DNA of 64,000 nt, taken from assembly GCA_903851305.1 (NCBI GenBank), contig CAINNX010000029.1, forward strand, positions 1 through 64,000, read 5' to 3'. Position 1 is the stretch's first letter, and every line of letters begins with the position of its first letter. Below the pieces are notes generated by a model. The model did not search any database and was not told the DNA's origin. It saw nothing but the letters and a program-made list of their open reading frames with translations. Shown here piece by piece: positions 30,922-41,817 of this stretch. Both the position numbers and the translations under genes were made by a program. This stretch comes from an uncultured Hyphomicrobiales bacterium (GTDB taxonomy: Bacteria; Pseudomonadota; Alphaproteobacteria; Rhizobiales; Beijerinckiaceae).

Positions 30922-33002
30922 GCGACCTGTCTCTCCATTTCACGCCTCTCCTGCCGCTCTGGCTGATCATCGCTTTTGCAGTGGTCTCTGCGCTTATCGT
31001 TGCGCTGGGTGTTGTCACAAGACGGCGTGGTGCTTGGATGCGCGGGCTCGGTCTTGCGCTCATTCTTGCGACACTTGGTGATCCATCCTTGGTGCGCGAA
31101 GATCGCGAGCCTTTGAAAGATGTGGTGGCTGTCGTGCTGGATCGCTCGGCCAGCCAGAGCATTGATGTGCGCAAAGGCCAGACGGATAAAGCCCGCGCAG
31201 GATTAGAAAAGACGCTGGGCGATCTGGGCCATGTCGATGTGCGCTTTGTCGATGGCGGCGGCGTGGATTCCGGCAATGACGGCACGCGGCTCTTCTCATT
31301 CCTCAATGCAGCGCTTGTCGATGTCCCGCCCGAGCGCATGGGTGGCGTTATTCTTGTCACCGATGGCGTGGTGCATGACATTCCAGCCAATGTCGGCGCA
31401 CTTGGCTTTCATGCGCCTTTGCATGTGCTCGTCACAGGGCGTGAGGGCGAGCGTGATCGGCGCATTGAGCTGGTAGAAGCGCCGCGCTTTGGCATTGTTG
31501 GCAAAGATCTGACGGTGGGTATTCGCGTGCAGGAAAGCGGCGGCTCGTCCGAGCCTGTGCCTGTGCGTATTCGGCGCGATGGCGCAGATGTGGCCACTGC
31601 GCGTCTGCGCCCTGGGCTACTGGTGCGCGTGCCTGTGCTGATCGAGCATGGCGGGCCCAATGTGCTCGAATTTGAAGTGGCCGGTGCGCCCGATGAATTG
31701 ACGCTCATCAATAATAAGGCCGTGCTCACAGTTGAGGGTGTGCGCGACAAGTTGAAAGTGCTGCTCGTCTCGGGCGAGCCGCATGCGGGTGAGCGCACAT
31801 GGCGCAATCTGTTGAAGGCTGATGCCAATGTCGATCTGGTCCATTTCACCATTTTACGCCCGCCGGAAAAGCAGGATGGCACGCCGATTTCAGAATTGTC
31901 GTTGATCGCTTTCCCGACAGCTGATCTGTTTGGACGGCGCATCAAGGATTTCGATCTTATCATCTTTGATCGTTATTCGAGTCAGGCAGTGCTGCCCGCT
32001 GTCTATTTCGAAAATATCGTGCGCTATGTGCGCGAGGGTGGTGCATTGCTGATGGCGGTCGGGCCTGATTTTTCTGGTCCCGAAGGCCTCTATTATTCGC
32101 CTTTGGGGAAAATATCGCCAGCCCGCCCGCTCAATATGATTGAGCGTGCCTTTCGTGCGCAGGTGTCGGATGAGGGTCGCAAACATCCGGTGACGCGCGA
32201 TCTGCCGGGCTCGGATGTCTCGCCACCCAAGTGGAGCGAGTTTTATCGACAGGTGGGTGCCGAGCGTTTGCGTGGCACAGCGGTGCTGAACGGCGTCGAC
32301 AATCAGCCACTCTTGCTTTTGTCGCGCGAAGGCAAGGGCCGTGTTGGTTTGATGCTGTCGGATCAGATCTGGCTTTGGGCGCGCGGCTATCAGGGCGGCG
32401 GGCCGCATCTCGATTTGCTGCGGCGTATGTCGCATTGGCTGATGAAAGAGCCCGAGTTGGAAGAGGAAGCCTTGCGTGCCAGCGCGCGCGGGCGCGAGAT
32501 CACGATTGAGCGGCAATCGCTCACGTCGCAAGCGCCTTCGGTGTTGATCACTGGCCCGCGCGGACAAGAAAAACAGATTGTCTTGCAGGCCGCGGAGCCG
32601 GGCTTGTCGCGTGCGACAATCAGCGTGGAGGATTTCGGTCTCTATCGCGTCAATGATGGCGACTTGTCGGCGCTCGTCAATGTCGGCCCAGAAAATCCGC
32701 GCGAGTTTCAGGATGTCGTCTCGACCACAGAAAAGCTGCGCGCTTTGGCAGAAGCCAGTGGCGGCACGGTGCGGCGTATTTCATCTGGCAAGGGTGACGA
32801 GATTGAATTGCCTCGTCTTGTGTCGATGCGCGAGGCCAATGTTTATGGCGGTTCGGATTATATTGGGGTGAAGCGCACGGGCGCGAGCATTGTCACCGGC
32901 ATCGGTGTGGCGCCGCTGGCGCTCGGATTTTTCGGGCTGTTGTTGTTGCTAGGCAGTGTGATCGCAGGCTGGCTCGCAGAAAGCCGCCGGCGCTCGGCTT
33001 AA
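30918..33002 (+). CDS. Membrane protein with vWA-like and glutamine-amidotransferase-like regions
   Basis: 694 residues beginning with TTG at 30918, which overlaps the previous stop (TTGA). No later start would keep the first membrane helix at residues 13-32, so the TTG is likely real. A second helix lies near 41-58. VVAVVLDRSASQSID near residue 70 looks like a vWA start with DRSAS. The central part (LIIFDRYSSQAVLPAVYFE, GGALLMAVGPDFSGPEGLY) resembles class I amidotransferase-like domains found in this protein type. A C-terminal helix lies near 660-685. It is the last gene of the MoxR module; its function is unknown. Confidence 0.82.
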   Translation: MSDLSLHFTPLLPLWLIIAFAVVSALIVALGVVTRRRGAWMRGLGLALILATLGDPSLVREDREPLKDVVAVVLDRSASQSIDVRKGQTDKARAGLEKTLGDLGHVDVRFVDGGGVDSGNDGTRLFSFLNAALVDVPPERMGGVILVTDGVVHDIPANVGALGFHAPLHVLVTGREGERDRRIELVEAPRFGIVGKDLTVGIRVQESGGSSEPVPVRIRRDGADVATARLRPGLLVRVPVLIEHGGPNVLEFEVAGAPDELTLINNKAVLTVEGVRDKLKVLLVSGEPHAGERTWRNLLKADANVDLVHFTILRPPEKQDGTPISELSLIAFPTADLFGRRIKDFDLIIFDRYSSQAVLPAVYFENIVRYVREGGALLMAVGPDFSGPEGLYYSPLGKISPARPLNMIERAFRAQVSDEGRKHPVTRDLPGSDVSPPKWSEFYRQVGAERLRGTAVLNGVDNQPLLLLSREGKGRVGLMLSDQIWLWARGYQGGGPHLDLLRRMSHWLMKEPELEEEALRASARGREITIERQSLTSQAPSVLITGPRGQEKQIVLQAAEPGLSRATISVEDFGLYRVNDGDLSALVNVGPENPREFQDVVSTTEKLRALAEASGGTVRRISSGKGDEIELPRLVSMREANVYGGSDYIGVKRTGASIVTGIGVAPLALGFFGLLLLLGSVIAGWLAESRRRSA

Positions 33003-33499
33003 GCTGCGCGCGTGACGTTGCCGTGCACGCCCTCAAAAGCACCCTCTTGCAATTCGCAGATGAGGAGACGTGCGGGATCAACGGGGCCTGGCATCAGAAG
33101 GCGGCCCATCGGCACGCGCTTGAAGCCGACGCGCTTGTAATAGGGTTCATCACCGACCAGCAGCACAAGCTTGTGGCCTTGCGCGCGCGCCGCATCCAGC
33201 GAGGCCTGCAACAGGCGCTCGCCAATGCCGCGTGAGCGGAAGGCGGGCTCGACGGTCAGCGGGCCCAGCAAGAGAGCGGGTGCGCTACCTGCACGGACCG
33301 CAGTCATGATGTTGGAGCCGACGAGAAATGTGCCGACGCGTGCAATAAAGGAAAGGCTCATGACAGGCGTCATGCCCTCACGCAGCCGATAGGCTGTGCG
33401 GGTAAAGCGGCCGGGGCCAAAGGCGCGTTCATCGAGCTTTTCGATGTTCGGCAGATCGGCGGCCGTGATTGGTGCGACATCCAACGTGAGTTCAGTCAT
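32999..33499 (-). CDS. GNAT family N-acetyltransferase
   Basis: 166 residues from the ATG at 33499 with AAGGG upstream. The acetyl-CoA-binding motif A is LTVEPAFRSRGIGERLLQAS, and GDEPYYKRVGFKRVP is the typical end of the fold in this subgroup. The acceptor substrate is unknown. It converges on the preceding membrane-protein gene with a 4-base overlap. The Nudix gene upstream runs in the same direction and the two may be co-transcribed. Confidence 0.9.
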   Translation of the reverse strand: MTELTLDVAPITAADLPNIEKLDERAFGPGRFTRTAYRLREGMTPVMSLSFIARVGTFLVGSNIMTAVRAGSAPALLLGPLTVEPAFRSRGIGERLLQASLDAARAQGHKLVLLVGDEPYYKRVGFKRVPMGRLLMPGPVDPARLLICELQEGAFEGVHGNVTRAA

Positions 33500-33537
33500 G
33501 AAACGCCCTTTAGCATGGCGGGGCGGCAGCGCAAATC

Positions 33538-34017
33538 TCACCAGTGTGGAGTGGGCTCATGCCGTTCGAGCACTTCGGCCAACCTCCGCCGGGTCGGGCC
33601 TGTTGTCCCTTCTGGCAGGGCATCCAGAGGAAAAAAGCCGACGTCGATGATTTCTCGGGGGTCGGGCCGGTGGTTCGTTCGCTCAAAAGCCCGGATGATA
33701 TAGACCGCCACATGGTCGCGGGCCGACCAGCGGCGGTTGAGGTAGAGCCCGAATAGCTCTGGCGTGCCCTGTATGGCCAGCCCCGTCTCCTCCCAGAGTT
33801 CACGTGCCAGAGCCTCTGATGCCGTTTCTCCAGGCTCGATGGCCCCACCGGGCATGTGCCAGCCCGCTACATAAGAGTGGCGGATCAGGCAGACATGGCC
33901 TTCGCCGTCCAGTACCATGGCGCGCACGCCCATGGTCAGTGGGCGGGTGAGCCGTGCGACATAGGGCATGGCCCGGCTGACGGTTGCCCGGAGGGTCGCG
34001 ACAAAAAACCGCTTCAT
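33538..34017 (-). CDS. Nudix hydrolase
   Basis: 159 residues from the ATG at 34017. The Nudix box is complete: GGAIEPGETASEALARELWE followed by ETGL. Before it, LIRHSYVAGWHMPGG is typical of small Nudix enzymes that clean up nucleotide derivatives. The substrate cannot be predicted. The gene is divergent from mbfA, and the Irr-box-like palindrome lies between them, so it may share the iron response; this is inference. Confidence 0.88.
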   Translation of the reverse strand: MKRFFVATLRATVSRAMPYVARLTRPLTMGVRAMVLDGEGHVCLIRHSYVAGWHMPGGAIEPGETASEALARELWEETGLAIQGTPELFGLYLNRRWSARDHVAVYIIRAFERTNHRPDPREIIDVGFFPLDALPEGTTGPTRRRLAEVLERHEPTPHW

Positions 34018-34065
34018 TTTGTCCAATCCAGCTGGGGGCTGAGCCAAATAGTTCTTCCGCTCGTA

Positions 34066-34080
34066 TTAGAAGGATTCTAA
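34066..34080 (+). promoter_or_regulatory. Irr-box (ICE)-like palindrome upstream of mbfA
   Basis: TTAGAAGGATTCTAA is a perfect 6-3-6 inverted repeat. It resembles the iron-control element bound by Irr in Rhizobiales, which has TTAGAA and TTCTAA half-sites. It ends 31 bases before the mbfA start, where a repressor would block transcription. mbfA is a known Irr target in Agrobacterium and Bradyrhizobium. Confidence 0.72.
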
Positions 34081-34111
34081 ACAACTGGCGACCACTTGGA
34101 GGTGTCTTCCC

Positions 34112-35083
34112 GTGAAAAGCTTCGCCGATCTCAGCGCCCGTGAAATTCTCGCCGTCGCGATTGCGTCCGAGGAGGAGGACAGCCGCATCTACGCGACCTT
34201 CGCCGAAGACCTCGCCGAGCGCTACCCAGCCTCCGCCCAGGTGTTTGAGCAGATGGCCGATGAAGAGCGCGGGCATCGCCACGCCTTGCTCACCATGTAT
34301 GAGCAGCGCTTCGGCACCAACCTGCCGCCCATCCGCCGTGAAGACGTCAAAGGCTTTTTGAAGCGCCGCCCGATCTGGCTGACCAAAAACCTGTCGCTCG
34401 AGACGATCCGCAAGGAAGCGGAGAATATGGAATATCAGGCGGCCCGCTTTTACGAAAAAGCCGCCGCGCAGACGACGGATGTCGAGATCCGCAAATTGCT
34501 GGGTGATCTGGCTGAAGTCGAAAAGAGTCATGGCCGCCATGCAGGTGAGCTTGAAAAGCATTTGCTGACGGAAGAAGCGCGCGAAGAAGAGGCCTCGACC
34601 TCACATCGCATGTTCGTTTTGCAATATGTGCAGCCCGGTCTTGCGGGCCTCATGGATGGCTCTGTCTCCACACTCGCGCCTTTGTTTGCGGCTGCCTTTG
34701 CAACGCATAGCAATTGGGAAACATTTCTTGTTGGTCTTGCCGCGTCCATTGGTGCTGGTATTTCGATGGGCTTTGCCGAAGCTTTGTCAGACGATGGTGC
34801 GCTCACCGGGCGCGGGACGCCTTGGCTACGTGGAACGATTTGCGGCTTGATGACCACTTTGGGTGGTCTGGGTCATACCTTGCCCTATCTCGTGCCTGAC
34901 CGTTGGGATAATGCCTTCTGGATCGCGACAGCTCTTGCGGGTGTTGTGGTCTTTATCGAGCTCTGGATTATCGCCTGGGTGCGCGCGAAATATATGGATA
35001 CGCCTTTCTTGCAGGCGGTTTTCCAGATTGTGCTGGGCGGTGTGATCGTTCTTGCGGCCGGCATTCTGATCGGCGGCGCGTGA
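34112..35083 (+). CDS. mbfA: Membrane-bound ferritin-like iron exporter MbfA
   Basis: 323 residues. Residues 1-155 are a ferritin/rubrerythrin four-helix domain with the iron-binding pattern [35 protein letters not shown] and [12 protein letters not shown]. Residues 165-323 are a VIT1-type membrane domain with [20 protein letters not shown] and about five helices. This fusion is MbfA, which exports iron and protects against iron and peroxide stress. A ribosome site GGAGG precedes the ATG. The Irr-box-like palindrome upstream suggests expression when iron is plentiful. The phosphoesterase gene overlaps its end. Confidence 0.94.
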   Translation: MKSFADLSAREILAVAIASEEEDSRIYATFAEDLAERYPASAQVFEQMADEERGHRHALLTMYEQRFGTNLPPIRREDVKGFLKRRPIWLTKNLSLETIRKEAENMEYQAARFYEKAAAQTTDVEIRKLLGDLAEVEKSHGRHAGELEKHLLTEEAREEEASTSHRMFVLQYVQPGLAGLMDGSVSTLAPLFAAAFATHSNWETFLVGLAASIGAGISMGFAEALSDDGALTGRGTPWLRGTICGLMTTLGGLGHTLPYLVPDRWDNAFWIATALAGVVVFIELWIIAWVRAKYMDTPFLQAVFQIVLGGVIVLAAGILIGGA

Positions 35084-35958
35084 GCTTCCGTCTCGCCCAT
35101 CTGTCGGATGCGCATATCGGGCCTTTGCCCGAGCCGCGCTGGCGTGAGCTGATGAGCAAGCGTCTGACGGGTTATCTCAATTGGAAACGGCGCGGGCGCA
35201 TTCACAATATGGATGTGCTGCGCGCCATTGTGGAAGATATCCGCGCGCAAGGCCCCGACCATGTCGCGATGACGGGCGACATTCTCAACATCGGCCTGCC
35301 CGCAGAATTTCCGCTGGCTGAAGCATGGTTGAAAACTTTGGGCGAAGCGCAGGGTGTGAGCTTTGTGCCCGGCAATCACGATGCCTATGTGCCCTCGGCC
35401 ATGCCGTTGGTTGCGAAAACGTTCGCGCCGTGGATGGCGGGTGATGCGCATGTGGCGCATGCATTCCCCTATCTGCGCCAGCGCGGCGATCTTGCGATCA
35501 TTGGTCTGACATCGGGCGTGCCTACCGCGCCGCTGCTTGCCAATGGCCGCTTGGGTGCAGAACAGCGCGCGCGCTTTGCGCAAATGCTCAGCGATACACG
35601 CGGGCAAATGCGCGTGGTGATGATCCATCATCCGCCATATAATACCGGCTCGACGCCGGGGCGTGGCCTCACCGACTCGCGCCGTTTTGAAAAGATCATT
35701 CGCGAGCATGGGGCCGAACTCATCATTCACGGCCACAATCACCGCCATTCGGTCGCTCATCTCGATGGCCCCAATGGCCCTGTGCCGGTTGTTGGCGTGG
35801 CGTCGGCCTCTGCCGTGCCTGGCACAGATCGTCACCGCGCGGCATGGCATCTCTATGAGATCACCCGGGCCGGTGCGCGCTGGCAGATTGAAGGCAAGAT
35901 TCGCGGCATGACGCGTGATAGTCACGACGTGATTGAGATTGGTCGCTTCTCCCTCTAG
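35080..35958 (+). CDS. Metallophosphoesterase (calcineurin-like)
   Basis: 292 residues starting with GTG at 35080, which overlaps the mbfA stop (GTGA), so translation is coupled. The dinuclear-metal site is complete: SDAHIG, TGDILN, GNHDAY, MIHHPPY and HGHNH. It belongs to the class III phosphodiesterase type that includes CpdA, but the substrate is not certain. Co-transcription with mbfA hints at an iron-related or stress-related role. The fused oxoprolinase gene starts 9 bases after its stop. Confidence 0.88.
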   Translation: MSFRLAHLSDAHIGPLPEPRWRELMSKRLTGYLNWKRRGRIHNMDVLRAIVEDIRAQGPDHVAMTGDILNIGLPAEFPLAEAWLKTLGEAQGVSFVPGNHDAYVPSAMPLVAKTFAPWMAGDAHVAHAFPYLRQRGDLAIIGLTSGVPTAPLLANGRLGAEQRARFAQMLSDTRGQMRVVMIHHPPYNTGSTPGRGLTDSRRFEKIIREHGAELIIHGHNHRHSVAHLDGPNGPVPVVGVASASAVPGTDRHRAAWHLYEITRAGARWQIEGKIRGMTRDSHDVIEIGRFSL

Positions 35959-35967
35959 GTTTGGCTG

Positions 35968-38900
35968 ATGACAGGCCAATGGCAATTCTGGATCGACCGC
36001 GGCGGCACATTCACCGATGTGATTGGCCGTGATTCGTCAGGTCATCTGCATGTCCATAAATTGCTGTCAGAAAATCCCGAAGCTTATGAAGATGCCGCCA
36101 TTGCTGGCATTCGTCGCTGTCTCAATCTATCCATTCTCGCGCGCATTCCTGACGGGTTGATCGAGTCTGTCAAAATGGGCACGACAGTGGCCACCAATGC
36201 GCTGCTGGAGCGCAAGGGCGAGCGTGTTTTGCTTGTCACCACGCGCGGTTTTCGCGACGCGCTGGAGATCGGTAATCAGGCGCGGCGAGATATTTTTGCG
36301 CTGAAAATCGAAAAACCTGAGCAGCTCTATGCAGGCGTGCTGGAAGCCGATGAGCGTGTGCTGGCCGATGGCGCGGTGGAGCGCGCACTTGATGCCAAGG
36401 CCCTACGGCGCGATCTGCACGCCGCCTACCGCCAAGGCTTTTGCGTGGCGGCGATTGTCTTCATGCATGGCTGGCGCTTTAGCACACATGAAGAGATGGC
36501 TGCGCGCATCGCTCGCGAGATCGGCTTCACGCAGGTCTCCGTGAGCCATGAGATTTCGCCACTGGTGAAATTCATCGGGCGCGGTGACACCAGTGTGGCA
36601 GATGCCTATCTGACGCCCATTCTGGCGCGCTATGTCAAGAAAGTGGCGCGTGAGCTGGGTGCCTCGACGCGGCTCTATTTCATGACGTCGGCGGGTGGTC
36701 TTGCGGCGGCTGATCGCTTCACGGGCAAGGATGCCATTCTGTCAGGGCCAGCAGGCGGCGTTGTCGCCATGGCTGAGACCGCGCGTGCAGCGGGCTTCAA
36801 GCGCGTCATTGGTTTTGACATGGGCGGCACCTCCACCGATGTCGCGCATTTTGCTGGAGAGTTCGAGCGTTCTTTCGAAACAGAAGTTGCAGGCGTGCGT
36901 CTGCGCGCACCCATGATGCAGATTCACACAGTCGCGGCGGGTGGTGGGTCTGTTCTGGCCTGCGAGAGCGGGCGCTTTCGTGTCGGGCCAGATTCGGCAG
37001 GTGCCAATCCCGGTCCTGCTTGCTATCGCCGCGGCGGGCCGCTGGCGGTGACCGATGCCAATGTCATGCTCGGCAAATTACTGCCCGATTTTTTCCCCGC
37101 CATTTTCGGACCTCAGCAAAACGAAAAGCTCGATGCGCAGATTGTGCGCGAGCAATTTATGCGCCTTGCTGAAAGCAATGGCCTGTCGCGCAGCGCCGAA
37201 GAGATCGCCGATGGCTTTGTCGCCATTGCTGTAGCGCATATGGCTGAGGCCATCAAAAGCATTTCGGTGGCACGCGGCTATGATGTTACCACCTATGCAT
37301 TGAATTGCTTTGGCGGTGCGGGCGGGCAGCATGCTTGCCTTGTCGCCGATGCTTTGGGCATGCGCCGCGTGCTCATTCATCCGCTGTCCTCAGTTTTGTC
37401 GGCCTATGGCATGGGGCTGGCTGAGCAGCGTGTCTTCGTGCAGGAAAGTCTGGAGCGCCGTCTCGACAAGGTGGGTTTGAAACTGTTGCGTTCGCGCGCG
37501 CGGGCATTGAATGCGCGGGCGCAAGCTGACTTGATTGCGCAAGGAGTGCCGCAGAAAAAAGTCACAACGCGACTAGCCGTGCGGCTCAAAGTTGCGGGCA
37601 CCGATATGGCGCTCGAATTGTCTGAAAAAATCGCGGGGCCGGATGCGCGCGTGCTGGCGCGCCTCACCAAAGCATTCACCAAGCTGCATGCCACGCGCTT
37701 TGGTTTTGCCGATCCGAAAGCAGCGCTCGTCATCGATGCGCTGTCGGTTGAGGCTATGGCTAAGACCAAGCGCCTGCGTGAAAGCAAGGCGCGCCTTGTC
37801 AAAGGACAAAAGCCCAAGCCTGCGGCCAAGACGCGTTTCTTCTCGCAAGGCCAATGGCACAAAGCGCCTGTTTTGCTGCGCGAGTCTTTGCGCCCCGGTG
37901 CACAGGTGAAAGGCCCGGCGCTGATCATTGAGCCGCATCAGACAATCGTCATTGAGAAAGATTGGCGCGCTGAGATCACCGCGCTCAACCATGTTGTGTT
38001 GACCCGCGCCAAGGCGCAGCTAAAGAAGCAGGCCGTTGGCACGCAGGCTGATCCGGTGCTGCTTGAAATTTTCAACAAGCGCTTCATGTCGATTGCCGAG
38101 CACATGGGGCTTGTGCTGCAAAACACCGCTTCTTCGGTGAATATCAAAGAGCGGCTGGATTTCTCTTGCGCCATCTTTGATGAGCGCGGACATCTGGTCG
38201 CCAATGCGCCGCATATGCCGGTGCATCTGGGCTCTATGGATCGCTCGGTTGAGACCATCATTCGCGCGAACAAAGGAAAGATTCGCCCCGGCGACGTCTT
38301 CGCGCTGAACGCGCCGTACAATGGCGGCACACATCTGCCTGATATTACCGTCTGCACGCCGGTCTTCGACAGGCTGCGCAAAAAGATTCTCTTCTGGGTC
38401 GCCTCGCGTGGGCATCATGCCGATATTGGCGGCATTGCGCCGGGCTCCATGTCGCCGCTGGCCACGCATATTGAAGAAGAGGGCGTCTATCTTGATAATC
38501 TAAAGATTGTTGAGCGCGGCGCCTTCCGGGAACATGCTATTTTGGCTGCTCTGCTGACAGCGCGTTATCCGGCGCGCAATCCGGCGCAGAATCTGGCGGA
38601 TCTGAAAGCGCAGATTGCAGCCAATGCCAAAGGTGTGCGCGAACTCGACGCGCTCATTGATGATTATTCATGGGATGTCGTGCGCGCCTATATGGGCCAT
38701 GTGCAAGACCATGCTGAGGCACGCGTGCGTGACCTCATCAGCACGTTGCGCGATGCAAAAGCGCAAACTGAGACAGATGATGGCGCCATTATCCGCGTGC
38801 GCATCACGCTCGACAAAAAGACGCGGCGCGCCAAAGTTGATTTCTCAGGCACGTCTGCGCAGCGCGCCAATAATTTCAATGCGCCGGAACCAGTGACACG

Positions 38901-39576
38901 CGCAGCGGTGCTTTATGTGTTCCGTGTGTTGGCTGGCGGCGATATGCCGATGAATGCCGGCTGTCTGCGCCCGCTCGAGATCATCATTCCGCAAGGCTCG
39001 ATGCTGTCACCGCAATATCCGGCCGCTGTTGTGGCGGGCAATGTTGAAACCAGTCAGGCGGTGACTGATGTGCTCTTTGCAGCACTCGGGCGTTTGGGCT
39101 CCGCGCAGGGCACAATGAACAATCTCACCTTCGGTAATGTCAGGCATCAATATTACGAGACGCTGTGTTCAGGCGCGCCGGCAGGTGAGGGGTTTGATGG
39201 TGCTGCGGCTGTGCATACGCATATGACCAATTCGCGCCTGACCGATCCCGAGATTCTTGAAATGCGTTTCCCCATCGTGCTGGACGATTTCCACATCCGG
39301 CGCGGATCTGGTGGCAAGGGCAAGTGGAAGGCGGGTGACGGCACAAGCCGCACGATCCGCTTCCGCCAAGAGATGCAGCTTTCCATTCTCTCCGATCATC
39401 GCCGCATCGCGCCCAAAGGCATGCAAGGCGGCGTTGATGGCGAAGTGGGGCGTAATCTCTTGCGTCATGCGGATGGCGTTATCGAGACGCTGAAAGCCTG
39501 TGACACGCGCGCGGTGCAAGCTGGTGATACCGTAATCATCGAGACGCCGACAGGCGGCGGTTTTGGTCGTGCCTAG
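35968..39576 (+). CDS. Fused hydantoinase/5-oxoprolinase (HyuA-HyuB)
   Basis: 1202 residues. Residues 1 to about 690 are HyuA-like, with the ATP-binding opening [38 protein letters not shown] and [17 protein letters not shown]. From about 696 the HyuB-like half begins ([17 protein letters not shown]), with [16 protein letters not shown] and [12 protein letters not shown]. Fused forms hydrolyse 5-oxoproline with ATP; related enzymes open hydantoins or carboxylate ketones. 5-Oxoprolinase is the best guess. It follows the phosphoesterase closely and converges on the extensin-like gene with a 4-base overlap. Confidence 0.92.
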   Translation: MTGQWQFWIDRGGTFTDVIGRDSSGHLHVHKLLSENPEAYEDAAIAGIRRCLNLSILARIPDGLIESVKMGTTVATNALLERKGERVLLVTTRGFRDALEIGNQARRDIFALKIEKPEQLYAGVLEADERVLADGAVERALDAKALRRDLHAAYRQGFCVAAIVFMHGWRFSTHEEMAARIAREIGFTQVSVSHEISPLVKFIGRGDTSVADAYLTPILARYVKKVARELGASTRLYFMTSAGGLAAADRFTGKDAILSGPAGGVVAMAETARAAGFKRVIGFDMGGTSTDVAHFAGEFERSFETEVAGVRLRAPMMQIHTVAAGGGSVLACESGRFRVGPDSAGANPGPACYRRGGPLAVTDANVMLGKLLPDFFPAIFGPQQNEKLDAQIVREQFMRLAESNGLSRSAEEIADGFVAIAVAHMAEAIKSISVARGYDVTTYALNCFGGAGGQHACLVADALGMRRVLIHPLSSVLSAYGMGLAEQRVFVQESLERRLDKVGLKLLRSRARALNARAQADLIAQGVPQKKVTTRLAVRLKVAGTDMALELSEKIAGPDARVLARLTKAFTKLHATRFGFADPKAALVIDALSVEAMAKTKRLRESKARLVKGQKPKPAAKTRFFSQGQWHKAPVLLRESLRPGAQVKGPALIIEPHQTIVIEKDWRAEITALNHVVLTRAKAQLKKQAVGTQADPVLLEIFNKRFMSIAEHMGLVLQNTASSVNIKERLDFSCAIFDERGHLVANAPHMPVHLGSMDRSVETIIRANKGKIRPGDVFALNAPYNGGTHLPDITVCTPVFDRLRKKILFWVASRGHHADIGGIAPGSMSPLATHIEEEGVYLDNLKIVERGAFREHAILAALLTARYPARNPAQNLADLKAQIAANAKGVRELDALIDDYSWDVVRAYMGHVQDHAEARVRDLISTLRDAKAQTETDDGAIIRVRITLDKKTRRAKVDFSGTSAQRANNFNAPEPVTRAAVLYVFRVLAGGDMPMNAGCLRPLEIIIPQGSMLSPQYPAAVVAGNVETSQAVTDVLFAALGRLGSAQGTMNNLTFGNVRHQYYETLCSGAPAGEGFDGAAAVHTHMTNSRLTDPEILEMRFPIVLDDFHIRRGSGGKGKWKAGDGTSRTIRFRQEMQLSILSDHRRIAPKGMQGGVDGEVGRNLLRHADGVIETLKACDTRAVQAGDTVIIETPTGGGFGRA

Positions 39577-40610
39577 CGGCGCTTGGGCACGAATTCGCCG
39601 TTGAGCAGCAAACGATCCAGTGGCGACAGGGGCGTCATTTTGGCTGGCGGATTGATCACCGGTTGCGGTGACAAAGGCGCCGTTTCGACAGGCGCCACAT
39701 TTTGCGCCACGCGCACGCGTGGTGCTTCTGGTGGCGCGGGCGGCAGACCGAGTGAGATCTTCGAGCCGTTCGACAGGCTCGAAGAGGTATTGCTCGCCAC
39801 AGCTGTGCGTGGAACAGTCTTTTCAATCAGTCCTGCAATATCGAGATCTTCTTCCAGCTCCGGCGGATCTGGCAGATCATCATGTTTGAAGGGCTTGGGC
39901 ATCAGGCCGGGCGCCGGAATCGGTTTGCAATAGCGGCGTGGGCCTTCTGATGTATTGCCGTGCATGGCCAGATCCACATGCATGTGGTTGTAGTGGAACA
40001 TATCCGAGCCCGGCGCGAGCACGGTTGTGAAGATCTGGCAGGCGCCTGCCTGTATCTCACGCAAAAAGGCTTTGTCGACATCCTTGCCGCGCGTCCAGTC
40101 GCGCACGAAGGTGATTTCGCGACCATCCATCAGCACAAAGCCCGCAATGTCGATGGCATTGCCAAAGCCATGTTCTGACAGGCGCACGCCCTGATTGTTC
40201 ATCGAGCGGCAGGCGTAAGAGCCCATGCTCTTCACTTCGGTGATCGGCTGTCCATAACGCTGCAAGGCAATCGGCTGCACAAAGTCGCTGACCCATTGAT
40301 CAAGCGCGGCCGTCATCGGGCAGCCAATCGTCTGGGTGGAAGTAAGAGCGACCGTGCCACCCGCCAGTGCGGTGACTTTCAACGGCATGGTCAGTCCGCA
40401 AATGCCGGGCCCGTCGATTTCTTTTGCCAGTTCGACAAAGGCCGTCATCTGGATTTTCTTTTCGGCAAAGCAGGCTTTTTCCGCTTGGGCGCGCCAAGCC
40501 GGCCTCTGCGGGCGCTGGAACAGCGAACATCCGGACAGAGCAAGAGCGGCAACCGACAGGGCTGCTATAGGCCATACGCAACGCGCCATGCCTCTCTTGT
40601 CGCCTGCCAT
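39573..40610 (-). CDS. Extensin-like family lipoprotein (DUF882/extensin-like C-terminus type)
   Basis: 345 residues. The N-terminus has a hydrophobic stretch ending in the lipobox LSGC, so it is likely a lipid-anchored envelope protein; the ATG at 40589 is a possible later start. The conserved region holds [40 protein letters not shown] and [13 protein letters not shown], the pattern of the extensin-like domain. Its His/Asp sites resemble peptidoglycan peptidases such as the LAS group. The C-terminal 110 residues are Pro-rich and low in complexity. A cell-wall role is inferred. Confidence 0.9.
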   Translation of the reverse strand: MAGDKRGMARCVWPIAALSVAALALSGCSLFQRPQRPAWRAQAEKACFAEKKIQMTAFVELAKEIDGPGICGLTMPLKVTALAGGTVALTSTQTIGCPMTAALDQWVSDFVQPIALQRYGQPITEVKSMGSYACRSMNNQGVRLSEHGFGNAIDIAGFVLMDGREITFVRDWTRGKDVDKAFLREIQAGACQIFTTVLAPGSDMFHYNHMHVDLAMHGNTSEGPRRYCKPIPAPGLMPKPFKHDDLPDPPELEEDLDIAGLIEKTVPRTAVASNTSSSLSNGSKISLGLPPAPPEAPRVRVAQNVAPVETAPLSPQPVINPPAKMTPLSPLDRLLLNGEFVPKRR

Positions 40611-40757
40611 CGGTTAAGGTCCGCTAAACCAAATGTGGCGAGACGCAAAAATCTGCTGATCAACGAGGGGTGCTTCTTGCTGCGTTGCAGCGTCGATCAC
40701 GGAAAATTTGACGCTGGGGCGGCTTATAAAGCCTGCGGCGGCCTCTTATATTCATGG

Positions 40758-40776
40758 GGCGGGCGTCTTGCCCGCC
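40758..40776 (+). other. Leader hairpin before the Tim44-like gene
   Basis: The stem GGCGGGC/GCCCGCC with a 5-base loop ends 20 bases before the ATG at 40797, just upstream of the ribosome site GAGGT. It may modulate translation or mRNA life. Confidence 0.4.
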
Positions 40777-40796
40777 TTACCTATGAGGTAACACCA

Positions 40797-41807
40797 ATGA
40801 CCATCCGTCGCTCGACCAAAATGGCCGCGATGGCGGTTGCCATCTCGCTGGCCCTCGCGCCGGCCCTTGCCATGGCCAAGCCAGGCTCGGGTAGCAGCAT
40901 GGGCAGCCGGGGCACCAAAACCTTTTCCGCTCCGCCTGCCACCCAGACGGCGCCCGGTGCTGCACAGCCCATGCAGCGCACGATGACCCCTAACACGCCT
41001 AGCCCGGCACAAGCCGCGCCTGCGGCCACGGCGGCTGCCCCGCAATCAGGCGGCTTCTTCAGTTCGGGCCTTGGCCGCGGTCTGATGGCTGGCCTCGTGG
41101 GGGCTGGTATTTTCGGCCTGCTCTCAGGCTCCGGCCTGTTCAGCGGGCTTGGCTCGATGACTTCCATTCTGGGGCTCATCTTGCAGCTGGGGCTGGTCTT
41201 CCTGGTGGTGCGTTTTGCCATCGGCTGGTTTACCCGCAAGCGCGAAGGTGAATTGGCAACAGCCACACCCATGGGCCAGGCTCCTCAGCAAGCTCCTCAG
41301 CAACCCATGCAGCGCGACGGCTTTGGCGGCATGTTCGGTGGCGGTGGTACGGCTGGCGGCGCCATGCCGGCCAGCGGGCCACAGGTTGTGGATCTGCAAA
41401 TCTCGCCCGATGACTTCAACGCGTTCGAGCGCAAACTGGCAGACATCCAGAGTGCCTATGGTGAAGAAAACATGGACCATCTGCGTCGTCACGTGACGCC
41501 GGAAATGGCCTCTTATTTCTCCGAAGAACTGGCTGATAATGCCCGCAGGGGTGTGGTCAACAAAGTCTCGGGCGCGAAGCTTCTGCAGGGTGATCTGTCG
41601 GAAGCCTGGCGCGAAGGGGCTGAAGATTACGCAACCGTCGCCATGCGATTCTCGGTCATGGATACGGTGGTTGACCGCGCAACGGGCGCCTACATTTCGG
41701 GTGACCGCACCGCGCCGACGGAGACAACAGAAATCTGGACCTTCACCCGCCGCTCAGGGGGCGGGACGGAAGACTGGAAATTGTCTGCGATCCAGCAGGT
41801 CGCTTAA
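40797..41807 (+). CDS. Tim44-like domain-containing protein
   Basis: 336 residues from the ATG at 40797 with GAGGT upstream; the frame is open for another 500 bases but those are antisense to the extensin gene. A signal peptide ends near ALAMA. A low-complexity Ala/Pro/Gln linker, a Gly-rich patch and a membrane helix near 122-142 (ILGLILQLGLVFLVVRFAIG) follow. Residues 200-336 are a Tim44-like (NTF2-fold) domain: FERKLADIQSAYGEEN, SYFSEELADNARRG, EIWTFTR. Bacterial members are membrane proteins of unknown role. Confidence 0.9.
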   Translation: MTIRRSTKMAAMAVAISLALAPALAMAKPGSGSSMGSRGTKTFSAPPATQTAPGAAQPMQRTMTPNTPSPAQAAPAATAAAPQSGGFFSSGLGRGLMAGLVGAGIFGLLSGSGLFSGLGSMTSILGLILQLGLVFLVVRFAIGWFTRKREGELATATPMGQAPQQAPQQPMQRDGFGGMFGGGGTAGGAMPASGPQVVDLQISPDDFNAFERKLADIQSAYGEENMDHLRRHVTPEMASYFSEELADNARRGVVNKVSGAKLLQGDLSEAWREGAEDYATVAMRFSVMDTVVDRATGAYISGDRTAPTETTEIWTFTRRSGGGTEDWKLSAIQQVA

Positions 41808-41817
41808 ACAAAAACAA

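Noticed and set aside
40296-40796. N-terminal extension of the Tim44-like protein
   Set aside because: It is antisense to the extensin-like gene; the ATG at 40797 begins a proper signal peptide with a ribosome site.
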